A stretch of DNA of 64,000 nt from Sporosarcina sp. ZBG7A. Its GTDB lineage: Bacteria; Bacillota; Bacilli; Bacillales_A; Planococcaceae. Positions 1-10,764 of the stretch are shown in pieces (position 1 is the stretch's first letter; every line of letters starts with the position of its first letter). Both the position numbers and the translations under genes were made by a program. Under the pieces are notes generated by a model. That model was not told the DNA's origin. It saw nothing but the letters and a program-made list of their open reading frames with translations, and did not search any database. The stretch lies in assembly GCF_000813425.1 (NCBI RefSeq), contig NZ_JWIB01000021.1, positions 29,344 to 93,343 on the forward strand, given 5' to 3'.

Positions 1-83
1 TTTTGTGCTGGACGAATCAGCAAAAACCACATAATTGCGATCATCGCTACGAACGGCAGCAAATTTACTAAAGTTGCACTCAT
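1..83 (-). CDS. yajC: Preprotein translocase accessory subunit YajC (N-terminal fragment)
   Basis: Only the first 27 or so codons are in the window; the gene runs off the left edge. The visible residues start MSATLVNLLPFVAMIAIMWF and then read LLIRPAQ, the single N-terminal membrane helix followed by the RPQ/RPAQ turn typical of YajC, the small partner of SecDF in the Sec translocon. The ATG at 83 is preceded by a run of nine C on the plus strand (91-99), a G-rich ribosome-binding site on the minus strand. Position downstream of tgt is the usual Bacillales order (queA-tgt-yajC). The identification rests on a short stretch plus synteny. Confidence 0.85.
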   Translation of the reverse strand, partial: MSATLVNLLPFVAMIAIMWFLLIRPAQ

Positions 84-121
84 CTAAAATCCCCCCCCCT
101 ACTTAAACTAGTATACAAGAA

Positions 122-2313
<2,192 letters not shown>

Positions 2314-2341
2314 TCCATCTAATCTCCTTAATGTCGTAAAG

Positions 2342-3346
2342 TCAGCGTTGCTCGGGCAGTGGATACCCAAAGTGTTCATACGCCAAGTGTGTCGCAATTC
2401 TTCCACGCGGGGTCCGTTGAATGAACCCGATTTGCAATAGATAGGGTTCGTAGACGTCTTCAAGTGTGACCGACTCTTCCCCGATACTTGCTGCAAGGGT
2501 CTCCAATCCAACTGGCCCACCTCGGAACCGTTCAATCATACCGGTCAATAACTTATGGTCGATGTGGTCAAGTCCATGGGAATCCACTTGTAACATTTCC
2601 AGTGCCTCTTTTGCGATGTCGAGAGAAATTGTACCATTGCCGCGCACTTGCGCATAGTCTCGCACCCTACGAAGTAGACGATTTGAAATACGTGGGGTCC
2701 CTCTTGACCTACGTGCAATTTCTACAGCTGCCTGGTCCTCGATCTTCACATCAAACAACCCTGCACTTCTAATGACAATTTCCTGTAGCGGGTCAATGTC
2801 ATAGTATTCAAGACGTAACGGAACGCCGAACCGATCCCGAAGCGGGGCAGAAAGTGATCCGGCACGTGTTGTTGCCCCAATCAATGTAAACGGTGGCAAG
2901 TCGAGACGTATCGATTTTGCAGATGGCCCTTTTCCAACGACGATATCGAGACAAAAGTCTTCCATAGCAGGGTACAGTACTTCCTCAATCGATCGATTCA
3001 ACCGATGAATTTCATCGATAAATAATACATCCCCTGGCTCCAGTGAAGAAACGACTGCCGCCAAATCACCGGGACGTTCAATCGCTGGACCGCTCGTCAT
3101 GCGAAGGTTGACGCCCATCTCATTCGCAATAACAGCAGCGAGCGTTGTCTTCCCTAGCCCTGGTGGTCCATATAATAGCACGTGGTCCAAACTTTCGCTT
3201 CGTCCCCGAGCGGCCTCGATGAAAATTGACAAGTTGTCCTTCACTTTATCTTGTCCTATATAATGCGCTAACAGTTGCGGGCGCAGTGATTGCTCGAATC
3301 CTTCATCAAAATCCGAAAGTTCACTTGAAAGTACGCGTGAATCCAT
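2342..3346 (-). CDS. ruvB: Holliday junction branch migration ATPase RuvB
   Basis: 334 residues, full length. This AAA+ motor forms hexameric rings that pump DNA through the RuvA-bound Holliday junction. The Walker A motif [11 protein letters not shown] lies at about residue 60, Walker B with DEIHRL near 110, the sensor region GATTRAGSL near 158, and the C-terminal winged-helix domain ends in RTPRGRIAT. The ATG at 3346 follows a GGAGG site. It is immediately downstream of ruvA in the same transcript, the standard arrangement. Confidence 0.98.
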   Translation of the reverse strand: MDSRVLSSELSDFDEGFEQSLRPQLLAHYIGQDKVKDNLSIFIEAARGRSESLDHVLLYGPPGLGKTTLAAVIANEMGVNLRMTSGPAIERPGDLAAVVSSLEPGDVLFIDEIHRLNRSIEEVLYPAMEDFCLDIVVGKGPSAKSIRLDLPPFTLIGATTRAGSLSAPLRDRFGVPLRLEYYDIDPLQEIVIRSAGLFDVKIEDQAAVEIARRSRGTPRISNRLLRRVRDYAQVRGNGTISLDIAKEALEMLQVDSHGLDHIDHKLLTGMIERFRGGPVGLETLAASIGEESVTLEDVYEPYLLQIGFIQRTPRGRIATHLAYEHFGYPLPEQR

Positions 3347-3389
3347 TGTTCTCCCTCCTTTTCAACCGTGCGCAAAGAACACGGACTTC

Positions 3390-3998
3390 TTACTGCTGTT
3401 TAAGTAATAATTGCAATGCTCTCTTCATATATCCTTCTGTCGATAACTCTTCTTTCTCGAGCGCTTTTTTCACTTTCGCTATTTCTCTTGCTGAATAACC
3501 TAGCGCTTCAAGTGCAAGCATCGCTTCTTCAAGTGCTCCGTTTTCTGTGAGAGTGAATAGTGTATTGCCATCATCTTCTGGCATGTCCAACTCCGTGAAG
3601 AGATCTACCAATTTGCCTTTCAAATCCAAAATCATTTGGCGAGCTGTCTTCTTACCGACACCTGGGAACTGAACAAGGAACGACTCGTCTTCACGCTCGA
3701 TTGCGCTGATCACTTGTGATGGAATACCACTTGAAAGTATGGCAAGTGCCCCTTTTGGACCGATTCCTGATACCGTGATCAGTTTTCTAAATAGTTCTCT
3801 TTGCTCTAATGATAGAAAACCCATAAGCAACTGAGCATCTTCCCGCACATGGTGGTGAATGAAGATCTGTTGCTCTGTTTCCGTCACATGAAATGCGTAT
3901 GGATTCGGTGTTAACACTTGATAACCGATTCCTCCATTTTCAATCGTAATATATTCTGGTGTCACTCGGGTAACGAACCCTTTTATGTAATCATACAA
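3390..3998 (-). CDS. ruvA: Holliday junction branch migration DNA-binding subunit RuvA
   Basis: 202 residues from a TTG start at 3998. An in-frame GTG at 4004 also exists, but the AGGGGG ribosome-binding site (about 4008-4013) is only three bases from it and nine bases from the TTG, and the TTG start gives the common family N-terminus (MYDYIKG). The protein has an N-terminal OB fold, two helix-hairpin-helix motifs (GIGPKGALAIL near 79 and GVGKKTARQMI near 112) that grip the four-way junction, and a C-terminal RuvB-binding domain. It forms an operon with ruvB. Confidence 0.95.
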   Translation of the reverse strand: MYDYIKGFVTRVTPEYITIENGGIGYQVLTPNPYAFHVTETEQQIFIHHHVREDAQLLMGFLSLEQRELFRKLITVSGIGPKGALAILSSGIPSQVISAIEREDESFLVQFPGVGKKTARQMILDLKGKLVDLFTELDMPEDDGNTLFTLTENGALEEAMLALEALGYSAREIAKVKKALEKEELSTEGYMKRALQLLLKQQ

Positions 3999-4073
3999 TG
4001 CCACTTACCCCCTAGAGTCTTATCTTCAAGTATACCACATCAACGTGAAATACAGCGCAGTCTAATCACCAAA

Positions 4074-4112
4074 AAGAACTGCCAGACGTATAACATACGA
4101 CTTGGGCAGTCC
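4074..4112 (-). terminator. Rho-independent terminator after the APH-like gene
   Basis: On the minus strand a stem built from ACTGCC/GGCAGT with an inner CGTAT/ATACG stem is followed by TTCTTTTTGG. It starts at the stop codon of the kinase gene (4113) and separates the safA-kinase unit from ruvA. Confidence 0.75.
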
Positions 4113-5000
4113 TTATGGGAAATAGCGATCGTGTTCAAGTAAATTGTTTGAAAACTGACAGAGTTCAGGCCATCGATTCAATGCCTGTTCAGTAAATGGA
4201 ATGAGTTGCTTGGCTAAGGTCTTTTGACGTTCTTCAGGAAGTGTCGTCAAATACGACCACTCACGCAGCATCTCATTTGGATACTGAAGCATGGCAATTG
4301 CCTGCTGGCCAAGAACTTGCAATCTAGGTTCTTCATCAAACAATAACGTCGCATTGTAATCGACCTTTGGAAGAACTCGATGCAGCCATAATGCAATTTC
4401 TACGTCGGGATGACCAGTGCATGCTAAATCAAAGTCTATTAAGGATACAGTTCCCTCCGAGGTTTTCAATAGATTGTGATGCACCACATCTCCGTGAAGA
4501 AGCGTATGGGGCGCTTCTCGAGCAGTTGAGGTGACTAAACGTGCAAGAGCTTGCTCGCTATACCGCTCAATACTATCAAAGGTCTCTTCCCCTAAAAAAG
4601 GAACGATTGTATGGCGTTTGTTGAGAAACCTCTCCAGTCGCCAACTCCATTTATCCAACAATGTGTACGTTTGTAAAAACGGAAGAGATTCCCAGTCCAC
4701 AACAGATTCAGTCTCGTGGAGGGCATCCAATGCTGTCAAGGAAGCCCTCCGATCAGATTGTTTTGTAAAATCCACTGGGATAGCATCCGTTATCCATGGC
4801 TGGACGACAATGTGCGCATTTCCTTTGGTCGTAATTGGTGCACAAAATGGATATTCCACTGTTTGCAACAGTTCATGTATTTTCCTGATTTTGATGGCAT
4901 CTCGAACATCCGCATAGCGCTTTACCGAATATTCTTTTCCCTCTTCTTCTAATCGCCATACATTTTCTTTAATGCGAGAAAATTTCTTTTCAACTTCCAC
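4113..5000 (-). CDS. APH-family kinase-like protein, possibly spore-coat associated (YsxE/CotS-like)
   Basis: 295 residues with the aminoglycoside/choline kinase fold. The catalytic loop LLHGDVVHHNLL (near 166-177) and the metal-binding SLIDFDLACTGHP (near 186-198) are both intact, so activity is plausible. The start is a GTG at 5000, only six bases after the safA stop and without a strong ribosome-binding site, suggesting coupling to safA. In Bacillus subtilis a coat protein of this fold (YsxE) is encoded beside spoVID; here the kinase-like gene sits beside safA instead. Coat association is inferred from this neighbourhood. It could instead be a small-molecule kinase. Confidence 0.6.
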   Translation of the reverse strand: MEVEKKFSRIKENVWRLEEEGKEYSVKRYADVRDAIKIRKIHELLQTVEYPFCAPITTKGNAHIVVQPWITDAIPVDFTKQSDRRASLTALDALHETESVVDWESLPFLQTYTLLDKWSWRLERFLNKRHTIVPFLGEETFDSIERYSEQALARLVTSTAREAPHTLLHGDVVHHNLLKTSEGTVSLIDFDLACTGHPDVEIALWLHRVLPKVDYNATLLFDEEPRLQVLGQQAIAMLQYPNEMLREWSYLTTLPEERQKTLAKQLIPFTEQALNRWPELCQFSNNLLEHDRYFP

Positions 5001-5006
5001 GGTCGA

Positions 5007-6122
5007 TCAATACGAACCCATTTGGTTTTGCCCATAGTTTCCTTGCTGCGGATAACCCATTTGCTGATAGCCACCATAATAAGGATGTATTCCCATCATC
5101 GGCATCCCGTAATATGGAGTTGGCGACATGTTTGAACCACAAGACGAGCATAGATGCATGTATTGTGGATGTTGTGCAGCAGCTTGAATGCCTTGCATCG
5201 GAACTTGCTGATTGTTCGGGTACTGCTGTGTATATCCTTGTTGCGGCATCTGTTGTGGGACATATCCTTGTTCAGGCGGACAGTACGCAGGTGGTGATAA
5301 GTCAAAAGTAGATGACTCGATATTCGGCATTTGAACGTTCGGAGTTTCCCACATTTTCATACTGTCGCAATGATTCGGTGACACTCCTGGTCCTTGACCA
5401 GCCATAATTGGTGATTCATCTTTGCACTCCGATGTTTCAGGTTGCATGTTCCATAATGGTGGCTGTACAGGTACTTGCGGCATCATCGGTGGTGCCATCG
5501 GCTGATGCATATGATGTTGCATCGGATGCGCGCATGGATGACAGTCCGCATCGTAAATCGGCATCCAACCACACGGAATGCCAATGAACATCGGGTGGAC
5601 CATCGGTTGTGGCTGCATTGGCGGCATTGGTGGTACTGGTGGTGCTTCGCAGCTCGGAGGTTCTGGTTTAGGCATCGGTTTCACTTCCGGCTTTGGTGGT
5701 GGAGGTGGTGGTTTCGGCATCGGTTGTGGCTTCACTTCAGGTTTCGGTTGTGGCTTCACCTCTGGCTTTGGTGCAGGTTTTGGCGGCGGTGCTGGTGGTG
5801 GCGTTGGCAACGGTTTCTGTGCAGGTGGCTTTGGCATTGGCTTCTGTGCAGGTGGCGTCGGCTTTGGTATCGGAGGTACTGGCTGTGCCGGCGGTGCTGG
5901 TTTCATCGGCTTCTCATACTGTTGAGGATGTTTTTCCTTTCCCCCATGCTTTTCAGGATGCTTAGTCCCCTTCCCCTCGGGAAGAAAAATTTTCATGCCG
6001 GGCACAATATAGTCAGGATTGGCTAAATGTGCATTCACCTTTTTCAATTCTTCAAACGAAATTCCATATTGACGCGCTATTTTCCAAAGCGTGTCACCTT
6101 TTACAACGATATGGACATTCAC
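5007..6122 (-). CDS. safA: SafA-like spore coat morphogenetic protein with N-terminal LysM domain
   Basis: 371 residues from a GTG start at 6122, preceded by GGAAGGGGGAC (6131-6141) at suitable spacing. This gives an N-terminus that runs straight into the LysM domain (HIVVKGDTLWKIARQYG), as in Bacillus SafA; upstream in-frame ATGs at 6188, 6182 and 6143 lack a good site. Residues 3-48 form the peptidoglycan-binding LysM domain. About residues 60-165 are a Pro/Lys-rich low-complexity stretch with repeated KPEVKP units. The rest is rich in Met, Gln, Pro and Tyr and ends in Tyr-Gly-Gln repeats. Known family role: localises to the cortex-coat interface and recruits inner-coat proteins. The position between ruvA and pheA fits safA. 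Confidence 0.85.
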   Translation of the reverse strand: MNVHIVVKGDTLWKIARQYGISFEELKKVNAHLANPDYIVPGMKIFLPEGKGTKHPEKHGGKEKHPQQYEKPMKPAPPAQPVPPIPKPTPPAQKPMPKPPAQKPLPTPPPAPPPKPAPKPEVKPQPKPEVKPQPMPKPPPPPPKPEVKPMPKPEPPSCEAPPVPPMPPMQPQPMVHPMFIGIPCGWMPIYDADCHPCAHPMQHHMHQPMAPPMMPQVPVQPPLWNMQPETSECKDESPIMAGQGPGVSPNHCDSMKMWETPNVQMPNIESSTFDLSPPAYCPPEQGYVPQQMPQQGYTQQYPNNQQVPMQGIQAAAQHPQYMHLCSSCGSNMSPTPYYGMPMMGIHPYYGGYQQMGYPQQGNYGQNQMGSY

Positions 6123-6149
6123 TCTGTAAAGTCCCCCTTCCATCGACTC

Positions 6150-6179
6150 ATCATATGAACGGGTGCCCGGATATGTGAC
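6150..6179 (-). promoter_or_regulatory. Candidate sigma-E type promoter of safA
   Basis: Minus-strand GTCACATA (6172-6179), 14-bp spacer, CATATGAT (6150-6157). This resembles the mother-cell sigma-E consensus in both boxes and spacing and lies just upstream of the GTG start at 6122. Known regulation of Bacillus safA by sigma-E supports it; the match itself is imperfect. Confidence 0.5.
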
Positions 6180-6251
6180 CATGTACATTGTCCGGCACCT
6201 TCTCTTTCAACTATACGAATTAGGAGAGGTAAATAGTACTTCAACAAAAAA

Positions 6252-6287
6252 ATACCTGCCGATTACTTTCCGGCAGGTATTTTTTGA
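6252..6287 (-). terminator. Rho-independent terminator of pheA
   Basis: Stem ATACCTGCC/GGCAGGTAT (6272-6280 with 6252-6260) followed on the minus strand by a T-run. The pheA stop codon (6263-6265) lies in the loop, so the last pheA codons form the 5' arm. A second T-run on the other side makes it potentially bidirectional. Confidence 0.85.
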
Positions 6288-7147
6288 TTATACGTACTAT
6301 AAGATCCAAACGACGACACATCACAACGAAGTGCTTTTAGTTCTTCCATTGCACCTTTCATCATCGGATGATTTTCCGTTTCTGCAACGTCTATGATAAA
6401 AAAGTAATTTCCTAGACCCGTTTTCAATGGACGGGACTCAATTTTACTTAAATTTAACTTACGCCATGAAAACACCGATAAAATTTGATGAAGCATACCA
6501 GGCTGATCATCTTCCGGCAACTTAATCATAAGGGTGGTTTTTGGAATTCCTGCACCTTCATAAGCTAACGTTTCTTTACGTAATGATAGGACAACAAACC
6601 GGGTGTGGTTGAAATGGAAATCGTGGATTGATTCTTCAGCAATATGGAGTCCATATGTATCTGCAGCGAGCTGATTTCCAATCGCCGCAATCGGTAGTTC
6701 CGGATGCTCAGACACATACTTCGCAGCAGCTGCTGTCGAAGACGTCTGCATGAGCGGAACTCTTCTAAAGTGATATTGCAAGTATTTATGACATTGCGCG
6801 AGCGCATGAGGATGAGAGTGTATCGACGAAAGTGATTCCACTGCGTCAGCCTGTTTTGGATGCACCATCAGATGCTGTTGAATAGGTGTGGAGAGTTCAG
6901 CATTAATGAACAAATCACTCCCATGAAACAAGTAGTCAATCGTTAACGGAACGGATCCTTCCAACGCATTTTCGAGCGGTACAATCGCATAGGCTACTCG
7001 TCCATCCGTCACCGCTTCTATGCAATCTGGAATCGATGGAAACGGCATCAGTCCATCATTACCAAAGAAGTCTGTAGCCGCAATATGCGTGAAAGATGCT
7101 TCAGGTCCTAAATAAGCAACACTCGGTTTTAAAGATTCATGTTTCAT
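6263..7147 (-). CDS. pheA: Prephenate dehydratase
   Basis: 294 residues, the usual length for the monofunctional enzyme, converting prephenate to phenylpyruvate in phenylalanine synthesis. The periplasmic-binding-protein-like catalytic domain starts with VAYLGPEASFTHIA. The substrate region IVPLENALEGSV lies near 56-67 and the catalytic NHTRFVVLS near 180. A C-terminal ACT domain (residues about 200-275, with the ESRPLKTGLGNYFFIID segment) binds phenylalanine for feedback control. The ATG at 7147 follows GAGGAGAAC. pheB is just upstream, giving the pheB-pheA order of Bacillus. Confidence 0.96.
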   Translation of the reverse strand: MKHESLKPSVAYLGPEASFTHIAATDFFGNDGLMPFPSIPDCIEAVTDGRVAYAIVPLENALEGSVPLTIDYLFHGSDLFINAELSTPIQQHLMVHPKQADAVESLSSIHSHPHALAQCHKYLQYHFRRVPLMQTSSTAAAAKYVSEHPELPIAAIGNQLAADTYGLHIAEESIHDFHFNHTRFVVLSLRKETLAYEGAGIPKTTLMIKLPEDDQPGMLHQILSVFSWRKLNLSKIESRPLKTGLGNYFFIIDVAETENHPMMKGAMEELKALRCDVSSFGSYSTYNQKIPAGK

Positions 7148-7162
7148 CGACTAGTTCTCCTC

Positions 7163-7618
7163 TCACAATGCGCCCGAACTGACCAAATGAACCGAATCCA
7201 CAAAACTCGGCCCATTCAGCTTGTGGATGAACGCCTCCATGGAGAGGTTCATCTCAGTTACGTCCAGCGACAACGTAATGTTCGCCCGCCCTTGTACGGG
7301 TATGGTTTGGTGAATCGTCAACACATTACAGTGGGATGTTGAAATAAGCTCCAACAAAACCGCAAGTGAACCTTTCAAGTCTTCCAATTGGATGAATACC
7401 GTCAGTACCCGTTCACGCGCGATCGCTTCAAATGGGTATACTGCATCTTTGTACTTATAAAAGGCGCTTCGTGATAATCCAACACGAGTAGTCGCTTCTT
7501 GAATCGTTGCCGCTTCCCCTGATACGAGAAGACGCTTCGCTTCAAGCATTTTTTGCATCGACTCCGTCAGGACATCTTCCCGCACCAAATAGAATTGGTC
7601 TTCACCCAACTGCTTCAT
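7163..7618 (-). CDS. pheB: ACT domain-containing protein PheB
   Basis: 151 residues from the ATG at 7618, preceded by AGGGGG with 7-base spacing; a longer frame to 7654 would overlap the obg stop. The N-terminal part (FYLVREDVLTESMQKML, then LSRSAFYKYKDAVYPF) looks like a helix-turn-helix. The second half is an ACT domain (VFIQLEDLKGSLAVLLELIS, then IHQTIPVQGRANITLS). The family (UPF0735/PheB) is conserved next to pheA and obg in Bacillales. A role in aromatic amino acid regulation is presumed from the domains and neighbours. Confidence 0.93.
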   Translation of the reverse strand: MKQLGEDQFYLVREDVLTESMQKMLEAKRLLVSGEAATIQEATTRVGLSRSAFYKYKDAVYPFEAIARERVLTVFIQLEDLKGSLAVLLELISTSHCNVLTIHQTIPVQGRANITLSLDVTEMNLSMEAFIHKLNGPSFVDSVHLVSSGAL

Positions 7619-7653
7619 CGTCAATCCCCCTGCAGCCGTCAGCCGGCTCTTCA

Positions 7654-8946
7654 TTACTCAATAAATTCAAACTCGAAGTCAAGAAGACGAACGATGTCTC
7701 CGTTTACCGCACCGCGTTCACGAAGTGCATCATCAACACCCATGCCTCGCATTTGACGGCCAAATTTACGGACAGATTGGTCGAAGTTGAAATCGGTCAT
7801 CTTGAATAATCGCTCGATACCATATCCGGACAATACGTAAGCCCCATCGTCATCGCGTGTAATTTTGAAATCAGGTGTTTCTGGTTCGTATTTATAAAGA
7901 ACGGAGTGCTCTTCTTCTGTTTCTTCCACTTCATGCATTGGGAATTCTGACGTCACTTCAAGCAGGTCTGCAATCGCAAACAATAGTGAATCTAATCCAG
8001 TGCGTGTAATGGCTGAGATTGGGAAGATTTTGTGTTCCGTTTCTCCAAGTTTTTCTTTAAATGCCTGTAAGTTTTCTTCTGAATCCGGCATGTCCATTTT
8101 GTTTGCCACAATAATTTGAGGACGCTCCATTAGACGCATGTTATATTGCTCGAGCTCTGCGTTAATCGTTTCGAAGTCTTCAAATGGATCTCTGCCTTCT
8201 AAACCTGACATATCAATAACGTGCACAATGACACGAGTCCGCTCAATATGACGTAAAAACTGATGTCCAAGTCCTACTCCTTCGTGGGCACCTTCAATAA
8301 GTCCGGGCAAATCCGCCATGACAAATGTCCGGTGATCATCTGTTTCAACAAGCCCCAAGTTTGGAACGAGTGTTGTGAAGTGATAATCAGCGATTTTAGG
8401 CTTGGCAGCAGATAGGACAGATAGAAGCGTAGATTTACCGACACTTGGGAATCCAACAAGGCCAACATCAGCGAGTACTTTCAGTTCAAGCATGATGTCA
8501 CGTTCTACACCCGGTTCTCCTTTTTCGGATAGCTCAGGCGCCGTGTTTTGCGGTGTCACATAACGGCTGTTCCCGCGTCCCCCGCGTCCTCCGCGTGCAA
8601 TCACTGCAGTTTGTCCATCTTCCACTAAATCCGCGATAATTTCTTTTGTTTCTACATCTGTCACAACTGTACCAGGCGGAACTTTGATTACCATACTCGT
8701 ACCTCGACGGCCATGCTGGTTTTTGTTGGCTCCATGCTCCCCGCGCGGAGCTTTAAAATGACGCTGATAACGGAAATCCATCAATGTACGCAATCCCTCA
8801 TCTACGACGAAGATAACGTCTCCACCATTCCCGCCATCGCCGCCTGCCGGACCGCCAAATGCAATATATTTTTCACGGCGGAACGCAACGATTCCATCGC
8901 CGCCGTCTCCACCTTTAACGTAAACTTTTACCTGATCGACAAACAT
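7654..8946 (-). CDS. obg: Obg family GTPase (ribosome assembly and stress/sporulation)
   Basis: 430 residues from the ATG at 8946 behind TAGGAGGAAA; the in-frame extension to 8985 has no ribosome-binding site. Three domains are visible: the glycine-rich Obg fold (residues 1-158, KGGDGGDG and many GG pairs), the GTPase domain with G1 GFPSVGKST near 166, G3 DLPGLIEGA near 212 and G4 NKMDMP near 282, and the C-terminal OCT domain (about 350-428). Obg acts in 50S assembly and in Bacillus is needed for the stress response and sporulation initiation. It lies between spo0B and pheB, as expected. Confidence 0.97.
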   Translation of the reverse strand: MFVDQVKVYVKGGDGGDGIVAFRREKYIAFGGPAGGDGGNGGDVIFVVDEGLRTLMDFRYQRHFKAPRGEHGANKNQHGRRGTSMVIKVPPGTVVTDVETKEIIADLVEDGQTAVIARGGRGGRGNSRYVTPQNTAPELSEKGEPGVERDIMLELKVLADVGLVGFPSVGKSTLLSVLSAAKPKIADYHFTTLVPNLGLVETDDHRTFVMADLPGLIEGAHEGVGLGHQFLRHIERTRVIVHVIDMSGLEGRDPFEDFETINAELEQYNMRLMERPQIIVANKMDMPDSEENLQAFKEKLGETEHKIFPISAITRTGLDSLLFAIADLLEVTSEFPMHEVEETEEEHSVLYKYEPETPDFKITRDDDGAYVLSGYGIERLFKMTDFNFDQSVRKFGRQMRGMGVDDALRERGAVNGDIVRLLDFEFEFIE

Positions 8947-8957
8947 GTAATTTCCTC

Positions 8958-9482
8958 CTATTGTCCACGGAATGTGAACGTCCAATACTCATTATCTACA
9001 GACAGCTTTGCTGTCCAGTCTTTCTCATATACATCATTCCATACAATCGGCGCTGTTTGTCCGGGAAGCGAAAGTGAGACTTCCCACTCGTCACCGGTGG
9101 TCGTCACTAAAATGTTGACCACACAGTCCGCGTAAGGGTCTGCGCCATTTACAAGTTGCTGGCATATGTCGTCCAATACTTCAACAATCGCCTGATCGTC
9201 TGCTTTTCGGTCAGATTTTCTAGGAACGATTGATGTTTTTAAAACTTTGCTGAACGCTATGTAGTTCCAGTCAAAAGTTAATAGCCACGTTTCAAGCACG
9301 GGCATGTCCAGTCCACTTATTTGGGAGTCAATACGCATGCGTTCTGTAGCATCCAGAAGTTTGCGCCGTGCTTCGGGGACATTATTGAGGTCCATGTGCA
9401 TGAGGATGAGCTGTAGCTCATTTAAAAAATCATGTCGGGCGAATTTCATCGCATCCCGGACAGTCAACTCCGATTTTTTCAA
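8958..9482 (-). CDS. spo0B: Sporulation initiation phosphotransferase Spo0B
   Basis: 174 residues, TTG start at 9482. The N-terminal helical hairpin contains the phospho-accepting histidine in [12 protein letters not shown] (H17). The rest resembles a degenerate histidine-kinase ATPase domain without nucleotide-binding motifs, as known for Spo0B. It relays phosphate from Spo0F to Spo0A in the sporulation phosphorelay. Sequence conservation outside the His region is low, as usual for this family, but the position between rpmA and obg is diagnostic. It is slightly shorter than the Bacillus subtilis protein. Confidence 0.9.
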   Translation of the reverse strand: MKKSELTVRDAMKFARHDFLNELQLILMHMDLNNVPEARRKLLDATERMRIDSQISGLDMPVLETWLLTFDWNYIAFSKVLKTSIVPRKSDRKADDQAIVEVLDDICQQLVNGADPYADCVVNILVTTTGDEWEVSLSLPGQTAPIVWNDVYEKDWTAKLSVDNEYWTFTFRGQ

Positions 9483-9623
9483 AATTCTTCACCGCCTGCA
9501 GTTTCGTTCTTTACAGTATAGCATTATGGGGGTGTTGTTCGTCAAAAAGTTTGGGTGAATCATTGTTGATTGCCTATATAAGTGAAAACGAGATGATACT
9601 AATTGGAATCCAGATTTTAAAAA

Positions 9624-9664
9624 TAAAAAAAGGACTGCACACTTGGCGCGTGCAGTCCTTTTTG
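9624..9664 (-). terminator. Rho-independent terminator after rpmA
   Basis: Perfect 10-bp stem AGGACTGCAC/GTGCAGTCCT (9631-9640 with 9650-9659) flanked by A7 on one side and T5 on the other. On the minus strand it ends the rplU-prp-rpmA transcript. Its symmetry would allow termination in both directions. Confidence 0.9.
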
Positions 9665-9674
9665 GATTCAATTC

Positions 9675-9968
9675 TTATGCTTCCTGCACTGCAGGGTACA
9701 CACTTACTTTTTTCTTATCGCGGCCAAAACGCTCGAAGCGTACAACGCCGTCAACTTTAGCGAAAAGAGTATCGTCGCCTCCGCGACCTACGTTTTCACC
9801 TGGGTGAATTTTCGTTCCGCGCTGGCGGTAAAGAATAGAACCACCAGAAACGAATTGTCCATCGGCACGCTTAGCGCCAAGACGTTTCGATTCGGAGTCA
9901 CGACCGTTCTTTGTAGAACCTACCCCTTTTTTCGATGCGAAAAACTGAAGATCCAAACGTAACAACAT
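9675..9968 (-). CDS. rpmA: 50S ribosomal protein L27 with cleavable N-terminal extension
   Basis: 97 residues from the ATG at 9968 (AGGAGGTGGAACAC upstream). The protein begins [15 protein letters not shown]. The first ten residues are the Firmicutes-type extension that must be removed by the cysteine protease Prp, cleaving after FF, so that the mature N-terminus ASKKG can reach the peptidyl-transferase centre. Its protease is encoded immediately upstream, so substrate and processing enzyme are co-expressed. The rest ([36 protein letters not shown]) is standard L27. Confidence 0.97.
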   Translation of the reverse strand: MLLRLDLQFFASKKGVGSTKNGRDSESKRLGAKRADGQFVSGGSILYRQRGTKIHPGENVGRGGDDTLFAKVDGVVRFERFGRDKKKVSVYPAVQEA

Positions 9969-9980
9969 GTGTTCCACCTC

Positions 9981-10307
9981 CTACTTGGTAAAGGTTATTT
10001 TTATAAACTGCGCATAGTCTTGTTCAATCGTCTGCATCGAAACAATCATCGCACGCATAATCACTTGCTGATCATGATCATATTCCGTCTCCGGTAGAAC
10101 GACTTTCAGGTATCCACCATCTTCACCTTGTTGGATCGCTGGTGTGATTCCAGTAAGTGTAATAATTGCATTTACTGCGCCAAATGACACGGCAGATGCA
10201 GCTGCACACACTAAGTCTTTCCCATGTTCTGCGTAATCGGCATGTCCGCTCATCTCAAAAGAGTTGATACGACCAGATGCTTGTTCCTGTACGGTGATTT
10301 GAATCAT
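9981..10307 (-). CDS. prp: Ribosomal-processing cysteine protease Prp
   Basis: 108 residues. The motif GHADYAEHGKDLVCAAAS gives the catalytic pair H22 and C34. Known role of the family (YsxB/Prp): it removes the N-terminal extension of ribosomal protein L27, which is essential for ribosome function in Firmicutes. The gene lies between rplU and rpmA, six bases downstream of rplU and upstream of its substrate gene, in the usual L21-Prp-L27 order. Confidence 0.95.
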   Translation of the reverse strand: MIQITVQEQASGRINSFEMSGHADYAEHGKDLVCAAASAVSFGAVNAIITLTGITPAIQQGEDGGYLKVVLPETEYDHDQQVIMRAMIVSMQTIEQDYAQFIKITFTK

Positions 10308-10313
10308 AACAGC

Positions 10314-10622
10314 TTACAGGTTGATGCCTTCGATAACAACCTTAGTATAAGGCTGACGATGACCCTGTTTTCTGCTGTAGTTCTTTTTCGGCTTGTATTT
10401 GAAGACAGTGATTTTTTTGCCTTTGCCCTGTTTAACGATTTTCGCTGTTACAGAAGCACCTTCCACGAATGGAGCGCCAACTTTCACGTCATCTCCACCT
10501 ACAAAAAGAACTTTGTCAAATGTTACAGCCTCATCAGCTTCTCCCACCAATTTCTCGATGAAGATCTCCTGACCTTGCTCAACTTTGATTTGCTTTCCAC
10601 CAGTTTCAATAATTGCGTACAT
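10314..10622 (-). CDS. rplU: 50S ribosomal protein L21
   Basis: 102 residues, normal length. The start [18 protein letters not shown] and the basic C-terminus with [17 protein letters not shown] are family hallmarks; this end binds 23S rRNA. It is the first gene of the L21-Prp-L27 transcript. It has its own promoter and a structured leader upstream, expected to mediate feedback by L21. Confidence 0.98.
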   Translation of the reverse strand: MYAIIETGGKQIKVEQGQEIFIEKLVGEADEAVTFDKVLFVGGDDVKVGAPFVEGASVTAKIVKQGKGKKITVFKYKPKKNYSRKQGHRQPYTKVVIEGINL

Positions 10623-10629
10623 ACTTGCA

Positions 10630-10729
10630 CCTCCTCAAATAGTCTTAGACTCGCCTTCCCAGGTGATCCATTACAGATGCTTGTACCTGGTTCAGTGCGG
10701 TTGCAGCACGGGTGCGCTACAAACATAAC
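10630..10729 (-). ncRNA. L21 ribosomal protein leader (cis-regulatory RNA)
   Basis: The leader between the rplU promoter and its ribosome-binding site contains the minus-strand segments GCACCCGTGCTGCAACCGCA and CTGAACCAGGTACAAGCA, which I recognise from the Firmicutes L21 leader family. It carries pairable GGTACAAGCA/CACCTGGGAAGG elements before AGGAGGTGC. This RNA is expected to bind L21 and repress its own operon. No fold was computed, so the limits are approximate. Confidence 0.7.
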
Positions 10730-10735
10730 ATTAGA

Positions 10736-10764
10736 ATAATAACATGCATACATCTTTACGTCAA
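10736..10764 (-). promoter_or_regulatory. Sigma-A promoter of rplU-prp-rpmA
   Basis: Minus-strand TTGACG (10759-10764), exactly 17 bp, TATTAT (10736-10741). The -35 box is made of the penultimate codons (Leu-Thr) of spoIVFB, whose stop is at 10756-10758, so the promoter overlaps the end of the upstream gene. Confidence 0.85.

Noticed and set aside
2314..2535. N-terminal extension of queA into ruvB
   Set aside because: The extension overlaps ruvB coding sequence and the family start with a good ribosome-binding site is at 2313.
5475..6026. Long Trp/Arg- and Gly-rich plus-strand frames opposite safA
   Set aside because: They are antisense shadows of the Pro/Lys/Met-rich low-complexity part of safA; no ribosome-binding site and no family resemblance.
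10523..10753. 76-codon minus-strand frame upstream of rplU
   Set aside because: It covers the L21 leader RNA and the start of rplU in another frame.
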